Part shown: piece by piece, positions 1-10,212 of the stretch | How positions within the stretch are numbered: position 1 is the first letter of the stretch | How the letters are laid out: every line of letters begins with the position of its first letter | Origin: Sandaracinus amylolyticus | Lineage (GTDB): Bacteria; Myxococcota_A; Polyangia; Polyangiales; Sandaracinaceae | NCBI RefSeq assembly: GCF_000737325.1 | Contig: NZ_CP011125.1 | Coordinates: 3,038,001-3,102,000, forward strand | DNA length: 64,000 nt | Direction of reading: 5' to 3' | The notes under the pieces: model-generated | Told to the model about the DNA's origin: nothing | What the model saw: the letters and a program-made list of their open reading frames with translations, nothing else | Databases searched by the model: none | Program-made: the position numbers and the translations under genes

Positions 1-273
1 CCCGGGCACCACGTCGGGCGCTATTACCTGCGCTTCACCGTGATGGATCGCCCCGGCGTGCTCGCGCGCATCGCGGGCGTGCTCGGCGCGTTCGACGTGT
101 CGATCGAGCAGATGATCCAGGAGGGCCGCGCCAGCGCCGACGGCGAGCCGGTGCACGTCGTGATGCTCACCCACGCGTGCAAGGACGCGAACGTGCGCAG
201 CGCGCTCCGCGAGATCCACATGCTGAGCGGCATCTCCGAGCCGGCGCGCGCGATCCGCGTCGAGGAGGGCTGA
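1..273 (+). CDS. hom: Homoserine dehydrogenase, C-terminal ACT domain (5' end outside window)
   Basis: The reading frame is open from base 1, so only the last 90 residues are present. They form a typical ACT regulatory domain: a YYLRFTVMDRPGVLARIAGVL strand-helix followed by the VDVSIEQM-type second strand and a closing VVMLTHACKD segment. This domain closes bacterial homoserine dehydrogenases, which reduce aspartate semialdehyde to homoserine in threonine/methionine synthesis, and it carries feedback control by threonine. The catalytic NAD(P) domain lies upstream and cannot be checked here, so another ACT-tailed enzyme remains possible. The stop lies 5 nt before the bactofilin start, so the two genes are probably co-transcribed. 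Confidence 0.8.
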   Translation, partial: PGHHVGRYYLRFTVMDRPGVLARIAGVLGAFDVSIEQMIQEGRASADGEPVHVVMLTHACKDANVRSALREIHMLSGISEPARAIRVEEG

Positions 274-278
274 GCACG

Positions 279-689
279 ATGCCCGCGCCTCGCGATCTCA
301 CCGGCATCGGTGAGCTGCACGCGCTGCTCGGCCGTGGCGCGCGCTTCGAGGGCAAGCTCGCGTTCGAAGGGCGCGTGCGCATCGACGGCGCGCTCAAGGG
401 CGAGATCCTCGGCGACGGAGTGCTCGTCATCGGCGACGGCGCCGAGGTCGAGGCGAACGTCGAGGTCGGCACGCTCATCGTGCGCGGCGGCGTGCTGCGC
501 GGGAACGTGCTGGCGCGTCAGCTGATCGAGATCCACCCCGAGGGCGCGGTGTACGGCGACATCCAGGCGCCGGAGATCGACATCTCGAAGGGCTGCGTGT
601 TCGAGGGCCGCTGCACGATGCTCCCGGTCGACCGCGACGAGGAAGAGGGCGAGACCGCCGAGACGGCCGTCCCCGATGAGCACGGGTGA
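279..689 (+). CDS. Bactofilin (polymer-forming cytoskeletal protein)
   Basis: A 136-residue protein built from short hydrophobic beta-helix repeats (FEGKLAFEGRVRIDG, GEILGDGVLVIG, AEVEANVEVGTLIVRG, RQLIEIHPEGAVYGDI), with an acidic tail rich in Asp and Glu. This is the bactofilin fold, which self-assembles without nucleotide into filaments that scaffold cell shape, chromosome positioning or cell-wall enzymes. The ATG at 279 is chosen because it follows the hom stop by 5 nt and gives the usual length. Longer in-frame extensions upstream run through the hom coding region and look like shadow sequence. A strong terminator follows at 804-840. Confidence 0.9.
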   Translation: MPAPRDLTGIGELHALLGRGARFEGKLAFEGRVRIDGALKGEILGDGVLVIGDGAEVEANVEVGTLIVRGGVLRGNVLARQLIEIHPEGAVYGDIQAPEIDISKGCVFEGRCTMLPVDRDEEEGETAETAVPDEHG

Positions 690-803
690 TACGGCGCGCG
701 GGCCCGAGCCCTTCTCTCGCCGACGAACGTCCCTTCGCGCGGGCGAGAGCCTCGTTCGGACCAAAGAACGGCTCGGGCCGGGGGAAAGCGGCGATCTTTC
801 GCC

Positions 804-840
804 AAAAAACGGCTCTGGCCCGGGGCCAGAGCCGTTTTTT
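804..840. terminator. Bidirectional intrinsic terminator
   Basis: An 18-bp perfect inverted repeat (804-821 with 823-840) has arms that begin with six A and end with six T, so each strand gives a GC-rich hairpin followed by a U tract. It lies between the bactofilin gene (+) and the outer-membrane protein gene (-) and can end both transcripts. The sequence before it (about 697-790) carries shorter, partly matching G/C-rich inverted copies, as if the terminator had been duplicated. Confidence 0.9.
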
Positions 841-869
841 GGTGGGAAATCGAGGGTTGGTGCCCGGAA

Positions 870-897
870 GCCTCGATCTTCACACGAAGATCGAGGC
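870..897 (-). terminator. Hairpin at the end of the minus-strand outer-membrane gene
   Basis: A perfect 12-bp stem (870-881 with 886-897) with an ACAC loop sits 8 nt after the stop of the 906-2168 gene on the minus strand. It has no clear U tract and may act with the 804-840 terminator or protect the 3' end of the mRNA. Confidence 0.6.
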
Positions 898-905
898 GTT
901 CGGGC

Positions 906-2168
906 TCACCAGTAGCCGATGCCGGCGAAGATCCCGATGCGCACGCCGCCGTCGGTCCCGCTGTCGCCGGCGAACGCGACGTCCGGCGGATCCGAGAACG
1001 ACAGCCAGTAGTTCACGTAGCTCACCTGGAGCGCCCAGGTGATCCCGAACGTCCCCGCGAGCGTGAAACCGCCGCCGATGGAGCCGCCGACGTCGAAGCC
1101 GATCGTGTCGCCGGCGTTCCCGTACTGGTTCAGATCGCCGCGGCTCAGCACCGGGCGCACGCCGACCTCGGCGCCGATCACGAAGAGCTCGCGGTAGATC
1201 CGCATGCGCCCGCGCAGCGCGGGGCGGAGATAGACGTACTCCGCGCTCTCGAGGAGCGGGTTCTCGCTGAGGTTGTAGGTGTCCCAGCCGGCGCCGAACT
1301 CGACGCCGAGATCGAGCACGTCGGCGAGCGGGAAGAGCCAGCCCGCCGCGAAGTCGACGCGGTAGAAGGTGCTGTCGACCGGCTGTCCGGTGCTGTCGAC
1401 CTGCGACGACAGGCCGACCGCGTGGGCGAAGAAGCCGCGGGCGTAGATGCCCTGGATCACGCCGGGATCCGCGTTGAAGGGGCGCACCTCGCCGCGCACC
1501 GCGAGCTCCGGGTACCACGCGTTGTAGCGACCGTGGCGACCGTCCTGGAACGTCACGTCGGCCTCGCGCGATCGCGGGACCACGCCGAACTGCAGCTCGA
1601 GCAGCGGCGCGCGGCGATCCCACTCGGAGGTGCCGCCTTCCTCCTGCTCTTCCTCCTCGACCTCGTCCTCGACGACCTCTTCCTCGTCGGGCAGCGTCGT
1701 GGTGCGCACGGGCGGAGGCGCCTCCTGGACTTCCTGGCGCGGCCCGGGCAGGCGCGAGAGCCCGTCGTCGAGCAGCGATCGCGCGGCGCGCGCCACGCCC
1801 TGACCGCGCATCTGCGCGCTGGCGCTGGCGACCTGGTGCCCGTTCTCGTCGAGGGCGGTGAGCTGGAGACGCCGGCGACGGCCGCGGCCGGTCACGCGGC
1901 CCTGCACGACCATCCGGGCGCCGAGATCGCTCGCGACGCGGCTCGGATCGCTCCCCGCGGAGTCCACGCGATCGAGATCGACGACCGACACGCGCCCGTC
2001 TTCCTCAAGGGCGCTCTGGACCTGACGTCTCGCCCCGCTCGCGCCCGCGCCCTCGAAGGGCATCACCGCGACCCGCACCTGGGCCTCGGCGGGCGCTCCG
2101 TCGATCGTGACCAGCGCCGCGGCCGCGATCGCGGCCGCGACTGGAATCCAGCGCGTCGTGACACTCAT
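906..2168 (-). CDS. Exported protein with a FlgO/TolB-like N-terminal domain and outer-membrane beta-barrel
   Basis: 420 residues. The N-terminus is a signal peptide (hydrophobic [19 protein letters not shown], cleavage after AEA). Next comes a small alpha/beta domain (VRVAVMPFEGAGAS to about residue 140) of the type that binds peptidoglycan or lipids in FlgO/CsgG-like proteins. A very acidic linker (DEEEVVEDEVEEEEQEE) leads into about 240 residues of alternating amphipathic strands ending in an aromatic (GIGYW), as beta-barrels do. The ATG at 2168 is used because the signal peptide starts there; the much longer open frame upstream is shadow. Exact function unknown. It is monocistronic and divergent from the ATP synthase operon. 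Confidence 0.7.
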   Translation of the reverse strand: MSVTTRWIPVAAAIAAAALVTIDGAPAEAQVRVAVMPFEGAGASGARRQVQSALEEDGRVSVVDLDRVDSAGSDPSRVASDLGARMVVQGRVTGRGRRRRLQLTALDENGHQVASASAQMRGQGVARAARSLLDDGLSRLPGPRQEVQEAPPPVRTTTLPDEEEVVEDEVEEEEQEEGGTSEWDRRAPLLELQFGVVPRSREADVTFQDGRHGRYNAWYPELAVRGEVRPFNADPGVIQGIYARGFFAHAVGLSSQVDSTGQPVDSTFYRVDFAAGWLFPLADVLDLGVEFGAGWDTYNLSENPLLESAEYVYLRPALRGRMRIYRELFVIGAEVGVRPVLSRGDLNQYGNAGDTIGFDVGGSIGGGFTLAGTFGITWALQVSYVNYWLSFSDPPDVAFAGDSGTDGGVRIGIFAGIGYW

Positions 2169-2520
2169 CGGCGCGGAGCATAGACGAAAAGGCGCACTCG
2201 GACAGAGGCTTCCCGCCACGTGCGGAGACGCGCTCGAGAGCCCCTCGCCGCCGCGCGAGAGCGACCCCACGTCCGACGAGAAAGGCCCATGTTTCTCGGG
2301 CATCCGCGGGGTCCGCGAGCACTCGCGACCACGCTTGACTGCCCCAACCCCCATGCTACACAGCGCCCGCCCGAGGGGGCCCTCCCCCCGAGCGCGCGCC
2401 AGCCGCCACTGATTTTCCGGCCCTCTCGAACCCCCGACCGCTTCGCGCTGCGCAGGGGGCCTCTCTCGAGGCGTTCTCGAGAGCTCCCTTGCGAGGCGTC
2501 TTCGCCCTCGAGGAATCGGC
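2169..2520. other. Intergenic region upstream of the ATP synthase operon
   Basis: 352 bp between two divergent genes. No coding signal stands out. It must hold the promoters for both directions; one candidate for the atp direction is listed separately. The segment 2460-2510 contains repeated CTCTCGAG/CTCGAGA motifs, a possible untranslated-leader structure. Confidence 0.5.
2335..2362 (+). promoter_or_regulatory. Candidate sigma70-type promoter of the atp operon
   Basis: TTGACT (2335-2340) lies 16 nt before TACACA (2357-2362), with a TG just upstream of the latter. That would give a leader of about 150 nt before atpF'. Judged by eye against the TTGACA/TATAAT consensus only. Confidence 0.4.
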
Positions 2521-2991
2521 ATGCCGTCCACTCTTCCTGCCCTGCTCCTCTCCGGAGGCGCGGTGATCGACCTCGACGGGTCGCTGCTGATCCAGCTCGC
2601 GATCTTCTTCGTCGCGTTCGAGCTCCTCCGCCGCCTGGTGTTCCGCCCGATGATCGCGCTCTTCGATGCGCGCGAGGCGGCGATCGACGGAGCGAAGCGC
2701 GAGGCGCGCTCGCTCGAGACCGAGGCCGAGGAGAAGCTCAAGGCCTTCGAGACGGAGATGAAGAAGGTGCGCGCCGAGGCCGCGGCCGATCGCGACTCGA
2801 TCCGCCAGGACGCGCAGCGCCTCGAGCGCGAGCTGCTCGCGAAGGCGCGCGTCGAGGCCGACGGCATGCTCGGCGACGCGACCGCGAAGATGCAGTCCGA
2901 CGCGGCCGCCATCCGCGCCGACATGAAGAAGACCGTGCCCGCGCTCGCGGGTCAGATCGCCGAGAAGCTGCTCGGCAGGAAGGCAGCCTGA
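2521..2991 (+). CDS. atpF': ATP synthase F0 subunit b'
   Basis: 156 residues. A short N-terminal segment and one membrane helix (LLIQLAIFFVAFELLRRLVF, about residues 20-40) are followed by a long charged coiled coil rich in Ala, Glu, Lys and Arg. This is the plan of F0 b-type subunits, which form the peripheral stalk linking the membrane rotor housing to F1. Two different b-type genes lie side by side, as in organisms with a b/b' heterodimer. Unlike the next gene, this copy has no signal peptide. Its stop overlaps the next start by 1 nt (TGATG), indicating translational coupling. Confidence 0.9.
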   Translation: MPSTLPALLLSGGAVIDLDGSLLIQLAIFFVAFELLRRLVFRPMIALFDAREAAIDGAKREARSLETEAEEKLKAFETEMKKVRAEAAADRDSIRQDAQRLERELLAKARVEADGMLGDATAKMQSDAAAIRADMKKTVPALAGQIAEKLLGRKAA

Positions 2992-3701
2992 TGCGCACGC
3001 TGCGGATGTGGCTGCTCGCGGCGATGCTCTGCGCCGGAGCGGCAGGCCTGTCGGTCCCGGCGATCGCGAGCGCTCAGGATCACGGCGCGCACGGTGCCGA
3101 GGGCGCGCACGGTGCGCCCACCGAGCACGGCGAGGACCACGGCGACGCGCACGGCGCCGGCCACGACGCGCACGGCGGCGAGCACCACGCGGAGATCAAC
3201 ACGTTCGAGCTCGGTGGCTCGGTCGTCAACTTCGCGCTCCTGCTGCTCGTGCTCTTCCTGCTGATGCGGAAGTCGCTCCCCGAGTTCCTCCGCAACCGCC
3301 GCGCGTCGGTGGTCGAGGGCATGGAGGAGGCGAAGCGCGTCAAGGAAGAGGCGGAGACGAAGTACAAGGAGTACTCGGCCCGCATCGACAACCTCGACGC
3401 CGAGCTCGATCGCCTCCGCGAGGAGATGCGCCGCGCCGGCATGGACGAGCGCGATCGCATCGTCGCCGACGCGAGCAAGCGCGCCGAGAAGATGCGCGAC
3501 GAAGCGCGCTTCCTCATCGAGCAGCAGATGAAGCAGCTCCGTGAGGACCTGACGCGCGAGGCGATCGAGGCCGCGGTCGCGGCCGCGGAGTCGATGCTCG
3601 TGCAGTCGACGAACGCGCAGGACCAGGAGCGCCTCGCGAAGGACTACCTCGGCACGATTCGCACCTCGCTCGCCGAGAAGGTGCAGGAGAAGCGGCTGTG
3701 A
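2991..3701 (+). CDS. atpF: ATP synthase F0 subunit b with signal peptide and His-rich periplasmic segment
   Basis: 236 residues. Residues 1-28 look like a cleavable signal peptide ending ASA-QD. Residues 29-68 are a low-complexity segment with ten histidines in DHG/AHG repeats. The membrane helix follows (about 72-92, VVNFALLLLVLFLLM), then a 140-residue stalk coiled coil. In b subunits the N-terminus faces the periplasm, so the His-rich part should be periplasmic and could bind metal. The stalk sequence is ordinary, which supports the assignment. The TGA overlaps the GTG start of atpH by 3 nt. Confidence 0.88.
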   Translation: MRTLRMWLLAAMLCAGAAGLSVPAIASAQDHGAHGAEGAHGAPTEHGEDHGDAHGAGHDAHGGEHHAEINTFELGGSVVNFALLLLVLFLLMRKSLPEFLRNRRASVVEGMEEAKRVKEEAETKYKEYSARIDNLDAELDRLREEMRRAGMDERDRIVADASKRAEKMRDEARFLIEQQMKQLREDLTREAIEAAVAAAESMLVQSTNAQDQERLAKDYLGTIRTSLAEKVQEKRL

Positions 3702-4261
3702 TCGCGTCGGGAGTCGCCAAGCGCTACGCGAAGGCTCTCTTCGAGCTCGCGAGCGAGCAGAAGACGGTCGAGACCATCGGCAAGGGCCTGGCCGACGTGG
3801 CGGGCGCGCTCGAGTCGAGCGTGGAGCTGCGCGGGGTGCTCGAGAACCCGAAGTACCTGCCGGAGACGAAGAAGCAGGTGGTTCGCGGCGTCGCGGAGCG
3901 CGCGGGCGCGCCCACGATGCTCGTGAACGCGCTGATGATGCTGACCGAACGCGGTCGCCTCGTGCATCTCCGCGCGATCTCGGACGCGTACCAGTCGATG
4001 GCCGAGGCCCAGGCGGGACGCCTGCGCGCCGAGGTGATCAGCGCGACGCAGCTGCCCGAGGCCTACTACGCCGAGCTCGAGCGCACGCTCTCGGAGGCGA
4101 CCGGTCGCAAGGTGCAGCTCGTGCGCCGCACGGATCCCTCGCTCATCGGCGGCGTCGTCGCGAAGGTCGGCGACGTCGTGTTCGACGGCTCGATCAAGAA
4201 CCGTCTCCGTGACATCCGCCACCAGCTCCTGGTGGCTGCTTCCCCGCAGGGTCGCGCCTGA
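3698..4261 (+). CDS. atpH: ATP synthase F1 subunit delta
   Basis: 187 residues beginning at the GTG that overlaps the atpF stop. The sequence has the family opening ([15 protein letters not shown]) and the closing segment [24 protein letters not shown], which matches the conserved C-terminal signature of delta (OSCP). Delta joins the top of the alpha3-beta3 head to the b-type stalk. Length is normal for the family (about 180). The gene lies in the conserved order b', b, delta, alpha, gamma. Confidence 0.95.
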   Translation: MIASGVAKRYAKALFELASEQKTVETIGKGLADVAGALESSVELRGVLENPKYLPETKKQVVRGVAERAGAPTMLVNALMMLTERGRLVHLRAISDAYQSMAEAQAGRLRAEVISATQLPEAYYAELERTLSEATGRKVQLVRRTDPSLIGGVVAKVGDVVFDGSIKNRLRDIRHQLLVAASPQGRA

Positions 4262-4310
4262 GGGCTGCGGCTACCGGGACAACGAGCCAGTCGCCAACGA
4301 GGACAGGAAC

Positions 4311-6023
<1,713 letters not shown>

Positions 6024-6026
6024 TCG

Positions 6027-6908
6027 ATGGCCAACCTCAAGGCCATTCGTAAGCGGATCGGAAGCGTCAAGAACACGCAGAAGATCACGCGCGCGATGAA
6101 GATGGTCGCCGCGGCTCGCCTCCGGCGAGCACAGCAGGCGATCACCGAGCTGCGGCCCTACGCCATCAAGACGATGGAGGTCCTCAGCTCGGTCGCTTCG
6201 CGCGCCGGCGAAGAGGAGGTGCATCCGCTCCTCGCGCGGCGCGAGCGCAAGAAGGTCCTGATCGTCGCGCTGACCAGCGACCGCGGCCTCGCGGGCGCGT
6301 TCAACGCGAACATCAACAAGGCCGCCTTCCGCAAGTGGAAGGAGCTCGAGGCGCAGGGCGTCGACGTCGGCTTCGCGGTGATCGGCCGCAAGGCGCGCGA
6401 CTACCTCCGTCGCCGCAACGCGAAGATCGAGTTCGAGTTCACCGGCGTGTTCGAGAACCTCTCGGTGCTCAAGGCCGGCGAGATCGGGCGTGCGATCGTC
6501 GCGGAGTACAAGACCGACGGCTACGACGAGGTCCTCCTCGCGTACAACGAGTTCAAGAGCGCGATCTCGCAGAAGATCGTGCTCGAGCCGCTGCTCCCGA
6601 TCGTCCCGCACAGCGTGGGCGGCGACGAGGGCGCGGGCGGCGCGTCGGTCGACTTCATCTACGAGCCGAGCAAGGTCGCGCTGCTCGATCGACTCCTCCC
6701 GATGTACGTGGAGATCGAGATCTTCCGCGCGCTGCTCGAGTCGATCGCGTCGGAGCACGGCGCGCGCATGACGGCGATGGACAACGCGACGAAGAACGCG
6801 TCGGAGCTCGTCGGCAAGCTGACCCTCGCCTACAACCGCGCGCGCCAGGCGGCGATCACCACCGAGCTGATGGAGATCATCGGTGGCGCCGAGGCGCTCA
6901 AGGGCTGA
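6027..6908 (+). CDS. atpG: ATP synthase F1 subunit gamma
   Basis: 293 residues. The N-terminus (IRKRIGSVKNTQKITRAMKMVAAARLRRAQ) and the C-terminal helix (MTAMDNATKNASELVGKLTLAYNRARQAAITTELMEI) are the two conserved helices of the rotating central shaft. The start is 3 nt after the atpA stop. The usual next genes, atpD and atpC (beta and epsilon), do not follow, so those subunits must be encoded elsewhere. The last 26 nt overlap the proposed start of the next gene. Confidence 0.95.
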   Translation: MANLKAIRKRIGSVKNTQKITRAMKMVAAARLRRAQQAITELRPYAIKTMEVLSSVASRAGEEEVHPLLARRERKKVLIVALTSDRGLAGAFNANINKAAFRKWKELEAQGVDVGFAVIGRKARDYLRRRNAKIEFEFTGVFENLSVLKAGEIGRAIVAEYKTDGYDEVLLAYNEFKSAISQKIVLEPLLPIVPHSVGGDEGAGGASVDFIYEPSKVALLDRLLPMYVEIEIFRALLESIASEHGARMTAMDNATKNASELVGKLTLAYNRARQAAITTELMEIIGGAEALKG

Positions 6909-7890
6909 GACGCTCTGCACGGCCGCCGCGATCCTGCTCTGCGGGATCGCGGCGTTCGTCGTTCCGTCGACCTCCACGCTCGCGCAGCCGAGCGGAGGCG
7001 GCGGGTACGCGTGGGACGATCCCGAGTGGCGCTTCGTGCTGCGCTCGCGGCCGGTGAAGGTCGTGCTGCTCGCGGGATCGATCGGCGCGTGGCGCGACGA
7101 GCCGTACGGGCGGCTGATCCACAACTGGTGCGCGAACGCCGAGGTGCGGAACCTGTCGCGCGTCGGGTACGGCGCGTGGCAGCTCTACGAGCACTTCCGC
7201 GAGCAGGTGCTGGGGAACCCCCGCATCACGCTGGGCGCGCCCGATCAGGAGCACTGGCTCGTGTGGAACGGCGGGCTGAACAGCGCGGGCGTGTCGCACC
7301 GCACGAACCACTACATCCGCCGGACGTTCCGCGACGCGCATCGGCGCGGCATGCGCGTCGTCGGGATGACGCTGACGCCCTGGGGGAGCTTCGACGACGA
7401 GCGTCGCTGGGGCGGCGCGCGCGGGCTCGAGACGTGGCGGAGCACGCGGCGCATCGTCGACTTCGTGATGGGCCGCATCGGGCCGCGCGAGGCGCTCGGC
7501 GAGCACGCGCAGCACCGCGAGCTCGCTGCGGACGCGCCGTGGGCGCCGGAAGAGCTCGCCGACGTGCGCATCGATCTCTACGACTCGGTGCTGCGCGATC
7601 GCGGCGCCGCACCGCGCGACGTGGCGGAGATGCGGCGCGTGCTCGAGCAGGACTCGCGCGCGCGGCGGATGCTCGACGCGTTCCCCGAAGCGGTGCGCAT
7701 GGCGCGGCTCGACGCGGACTCGCGCATCCTCGCGGAGCTCCCGCGCTGGTTCCTGCGGCCCGAGTACCGCGGGTTCGATCCGGTGCACCCGAACCGCGAG
7801 GGACATCGCGTGATCGCCGAGACTGCGTGCGCGCAGCTCCCGGAGAGCTGGGGGTGCTCGTGCCCCAGCGCGCCGCGCGCATCGCGGTGA
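6883..7890 (+). CDS. Exported SGNH/GDSL-hydrolase-like protein
   Basis: 335 residues from a GTG inside the end of atpG. Residues 12-34 look like a signal peptide (AAAILLCGIAAFVVPSTSTLA). VVLLAGSIGAW resembles block I of SGNH hydrolases, with the nucleophile Ser in a GSI context. FDPVHPNREGHRVIA near the C-terminus matches block V, with the catalytic Asp and His spaced D-x-x-H. The substrate cannot be read; members act on acyl or acetyl esters of polysaccharides and lipids. Its coupling to atpG may only reflect shared transcription. An internal start (for example near 6961) is possible. Confidence 0.65.
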   Translation: MAPRRSRAETLCTAAAILLCGIAAFVVPSTSTLAQPSGGGGYAWDDPEWRFVLRSRPVKVVLLAGSIGAWRDEPYGRLIHNWCANAEVRNLSRVGYGAWQLYEHFREQVLGNPRITLGAPDQEHWLVWNGGLNSAGVSHRTNHYIRRTFRDAHRRGMRVVGMTLTPWGSFDDERRWGGARGLETWRSTRRIVDFVMGRIGPREALGEHAQHRELAADAPWAPEELADVRIDLYDSVLRDRGAAPRDVAEMRRVLEQDSRARRMLDAFPEAVRMARLDADSRILAELPRWFLRPEYRGFDPVHPNREGHRVIAETACAQLPESWGCSCPSAPRASR

Positions 7891-7942
7891 TCGTTTCCAG
7901 CGCGATCGTTCCGGTGTACAGCCGGCACCAGCCACGGGTATC

Positions 7943-9295
7943 GTGTGTGCTGTGGGCGCCCGATTCCTGTACGGAGACTCCGAGCCGTTTCCCGACGGCT
8001 TCGATTTCCTGAGCGCGCTCCGCAGCTTCGTGCGCGCGTCGAGCCGCGTGCTCGCGCTGGCGTACGAGGCCGACGAGCTCGAGCGCTCGCTCGGCGAGCG
8101 AGCCCAGGAGCACCTGCACGCGCTCGAGGCGCTGCAGGCGTTCTTCAACGGGCTCGGCGACGTGATCGCAGAGCGCGCCGCGCGATCGGGCGCGCCGCAG
8201 GTCGTCGGGCCCTACGCGAGCCAGCTCCTCGATCAGATCGACGCGCTCTCCGCGAAGGCGCGTGCGGCGCGCGCGAAGGATCTCGACGCCGATCAGGTCG
8301 AGGTCGCGGCGCGCATCCGGGCGCGGCGCAGCGAGCTTCGCGCGGCGCTCGCCGAGTACCTGGTCAGCGAGCCGCTGCCCGTCGACTCGTGGGCGCTCTC
8401 GCTCGGGCTCGGCGGCACCGCGCCGCAGGGGCAAGTCGTGCGCTCGCACCCGGGGGATCTCACGACGAGCTTCTCGCTCGACGTGTCGCGCGACGCGAGC
8501 TGGGGTCGGCCGCGGAAGATCGGCGACTTCGCGCCGGGGCTCGCGCTGCAGGTCGGGTTCAAGAAGGCGTTCCTGCGCAGCTCGCTGCACCCCGACGTCG
8601 TCGTGCTCGACGAGATGATGATCGCGGCGCTCGAGCTCGGGCCGGACTCGATGGAGATCCACCTGCGTCGCAAGCTCGACGCGCCGCGCGACAGCTTCGT
8701 CATCACGCTCGATCCCGAGGGCGACGAGCTCGTCGCGAAGATCACGCGCTTCGACGAGCGCAGCGGCGGTGGGAGCGACGCGCCCTACGCGAGCCAGGGC
8801 GACGAGATCGCGCGCATCGCAGAGCTCGCGGAGGCGCTCCGTGCCGAGTGCGCGCCGCTGGTCGCGCGCAAGCAGCGCCTGCTGTCGGCGCAGCTCGACG
8901 GGCACGACGTGTTCGAGCGCAACCTCGTGCACGTGCTGCTCCTGCGCGTCTCCGAGCGCCTCGCGAGCGTCGCGACGGAGGTCGCGCGTCACAGCCCGAA
9001 CCCGCACGAGCTCTCGCTCAAGCTCGAGCGCGAGGACGGTCGCCGCGAGGAGCTCTATCTGCGCAAGAGCGACCTCGTGCAGATGGTCGCGGATCTGCCG
9101 CCCGAGGCGATCCAGCTGTACCAGCGGTTGTCGTTCCTGCCGCTGCCGCAGACGCGCGCGCACCCGCAGTCGGTCGCGCCGCCGATGTCGCACGTCGACA
9201 TCGAGGTGATGGTCGAGCCGCCGCGCTCTTCGTCCGCGCCGCCGCCGATCCCCAAGCCGAGCTCGCCGCCTCCGCCGCCGAAGCGGAAGTGGTGA
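7943..9295 (+). CDS. Conserved-looking protein of unknown function
   Basis: 450 residues, soluble, no signal peptide or membrane helix. It opens with GARFLYGDSEPFPDGFDFLSALRSFV. Residues about 30-130 are strongly helical and may form a coiled coil (SSRVLALAYEADELERSLGERAQEHLHALE). The middle is mixed alpha/beta, and the last 35 residues are a Pro/Ser linker (PPRSSSAPPPIPKPSSPPPPPKRKW). I do not recognise the family. The start is uncertain between GTG 7943 and GTG 7952. It sits just ahead of a slipin and another unknown gene, so the three may work together. Confidence 0.6.
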   Translation: MCAVGARFLYGDSEPFPDGFDFLSALRSFVRASSRVLALAYEADELERSLGERAQEHLHALEALQAFFNGLGDVIAERAARSGAPQVVGPYASQLLDQIDALSAKARAARAKDLDADQVEVAARIRARRSELRAALAEYLVSEPLPVDSWALSLGLGGTAPQGQVVRSHPGDLTTSFSLDVSRDASWGRPRKIGDFAPGLALQVGFKKAFLRSSLHPDVVVLDEMMIAALELGPDSMEIHLRRKLDAPRDSFVITLDPEGDELVAKITRFDERSGGGSDAPYASQGDEIARIAELAEALRAECAPLVARKQRLLSAQLDGHDVFERNLVHVLLLRVSERLASVATEVARHSPNPHELSLKLEREDGRREELYLRKSDLVQMVADLPPEAIQLYQRLSFLPLPQTRAHPQSVAPPMSHVDIEVMVEPPRSSSAPPPIPKPSSPPPPPKRKW

Positions 9296-9345
9296 TCGGA
9301 TGATCCGCCGACGCTCGGTCGTTCCCACGCACCGGAGGTCGCTCG

Positions 9346-10212
9346 ATGGTCCCGCTCCTTCTGATGCTCGGTCTGGTCGGCGCCGCCGTGCTCGCCTCGT
9401 CGGTCAAGCAGATCAACGAGTGGGAGGTCGGGCTGAAGTTCACGCTCGGCCGTCTCTCGGGCCGCCTCGAGCCGGGCATCCGCCTGGTGTTCCCGCTCGT
9501 GCAGCGCTTCGCGCGGATCGACAAGCGCATCCGCAATCGTGATCTGCCGCGCCAGGTCGTGATCACGAGGGACAACGTCACCGCGCTGATCGACGCGGTC
9601 GTCTACTTCAAGGTCGTCGATCCGCAGAAGGCCGTGCTCAACGTCGAGAACTACGAGCTCGCGGTGAAGGATCGCGCGAAGGTCGTGCTGCGCGACGTCG
9701 TCGGCGAGATCACGCTCGACGAGCTCCTCGCGAACCGCGACGAAGTCGCGGCGCGCGTGCGCGCGCAGGTCGAGCAGTTCGTCTCGCAGTGGGGCCTGCA
9801 CCTCGAGCTGATCGCGCTCCAGGACATCCAGCTGCCGAGCAACATCTCGGACGCGATCGCGCGCAAGGCGATCGCGGAGCGCGACAAGCAGGTCGTCATC
9901 ATCAAGTCGCAGGCGGACCTCGAGAGCGCGAAGAACTTCGCCGAGGCCGCGCGCGTGCTCACCGCGCAGCCGGGCGCGCTCGAGCTGCGGCGCCTCGAGG
10001 CGCTGCAGGGCATCAGCGGAACGGGCAACACGAAGATCGTGTTCGACCTCGCGAAGCCGAGCGGCGCCGACGATCGCGCGCAGGCGGCGGCGCTCGCCGC
10101 GGCGATGGCGGAGGACGCGCGCCCGGCAGCCGACGTGCGCGTCGCCGAGGACGAGCCGGGCCTCGCGGAGGACGAGCCCGGCCTCGCGGCACGCATCCGG
10201 CGCAAGGTGTGA
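9346..10212 (+). CDS. Slipin/stomatin-like SPFH-domain membrane protein
   Basis: 288 residues. An N-terminal membrane segment (VPLLLMLGLVGAAVLAS) is followed by the SPFH/band-7 domain (INEWEVGLKFTLGRLSG, PGIRLVFPLV, RDNVTALIDAVVYFKV, LRDVVGEITLDELLANRD) and a helical region (ISDAIARKAIAERDKQVVIIKSQADLESAKNF). Such proteins oligomerise on the inner membrane, organise microdomains and often partner a NfeD-type protein, which is not seen here. The C-terminal tail carries a 7-residue duplication (AEDEPGL twice) from a 21-bp tandem repeat at about 10144-10186. It overlaps the next gene by 4 nt. Confidence 0.85.
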   Translation: MVPLLLMLGLVGAAVLASSVKQINEWEVGLKFTLGRLSGRLEPGIRLVFPLVQRFARIDKRIRNRDLPRQVVITRDNVTALIDAVVYFKVVDPQKAVLNVENYELAVKDRAKVVLRDVVGEITLDELLANRDEVAARVRAQVEQFVSQWGLHLELIALQDIQLPSNISDAIARKAIAERDKQVVIIKSQADLESAKNFAEAARVLTAQPGALELRRLEALQGISGTGNTKIVFDLAKPSGADDRAQAAALAAAMAEDARPAADVRVAEDEPGLAEDEPGLAARIRRKV

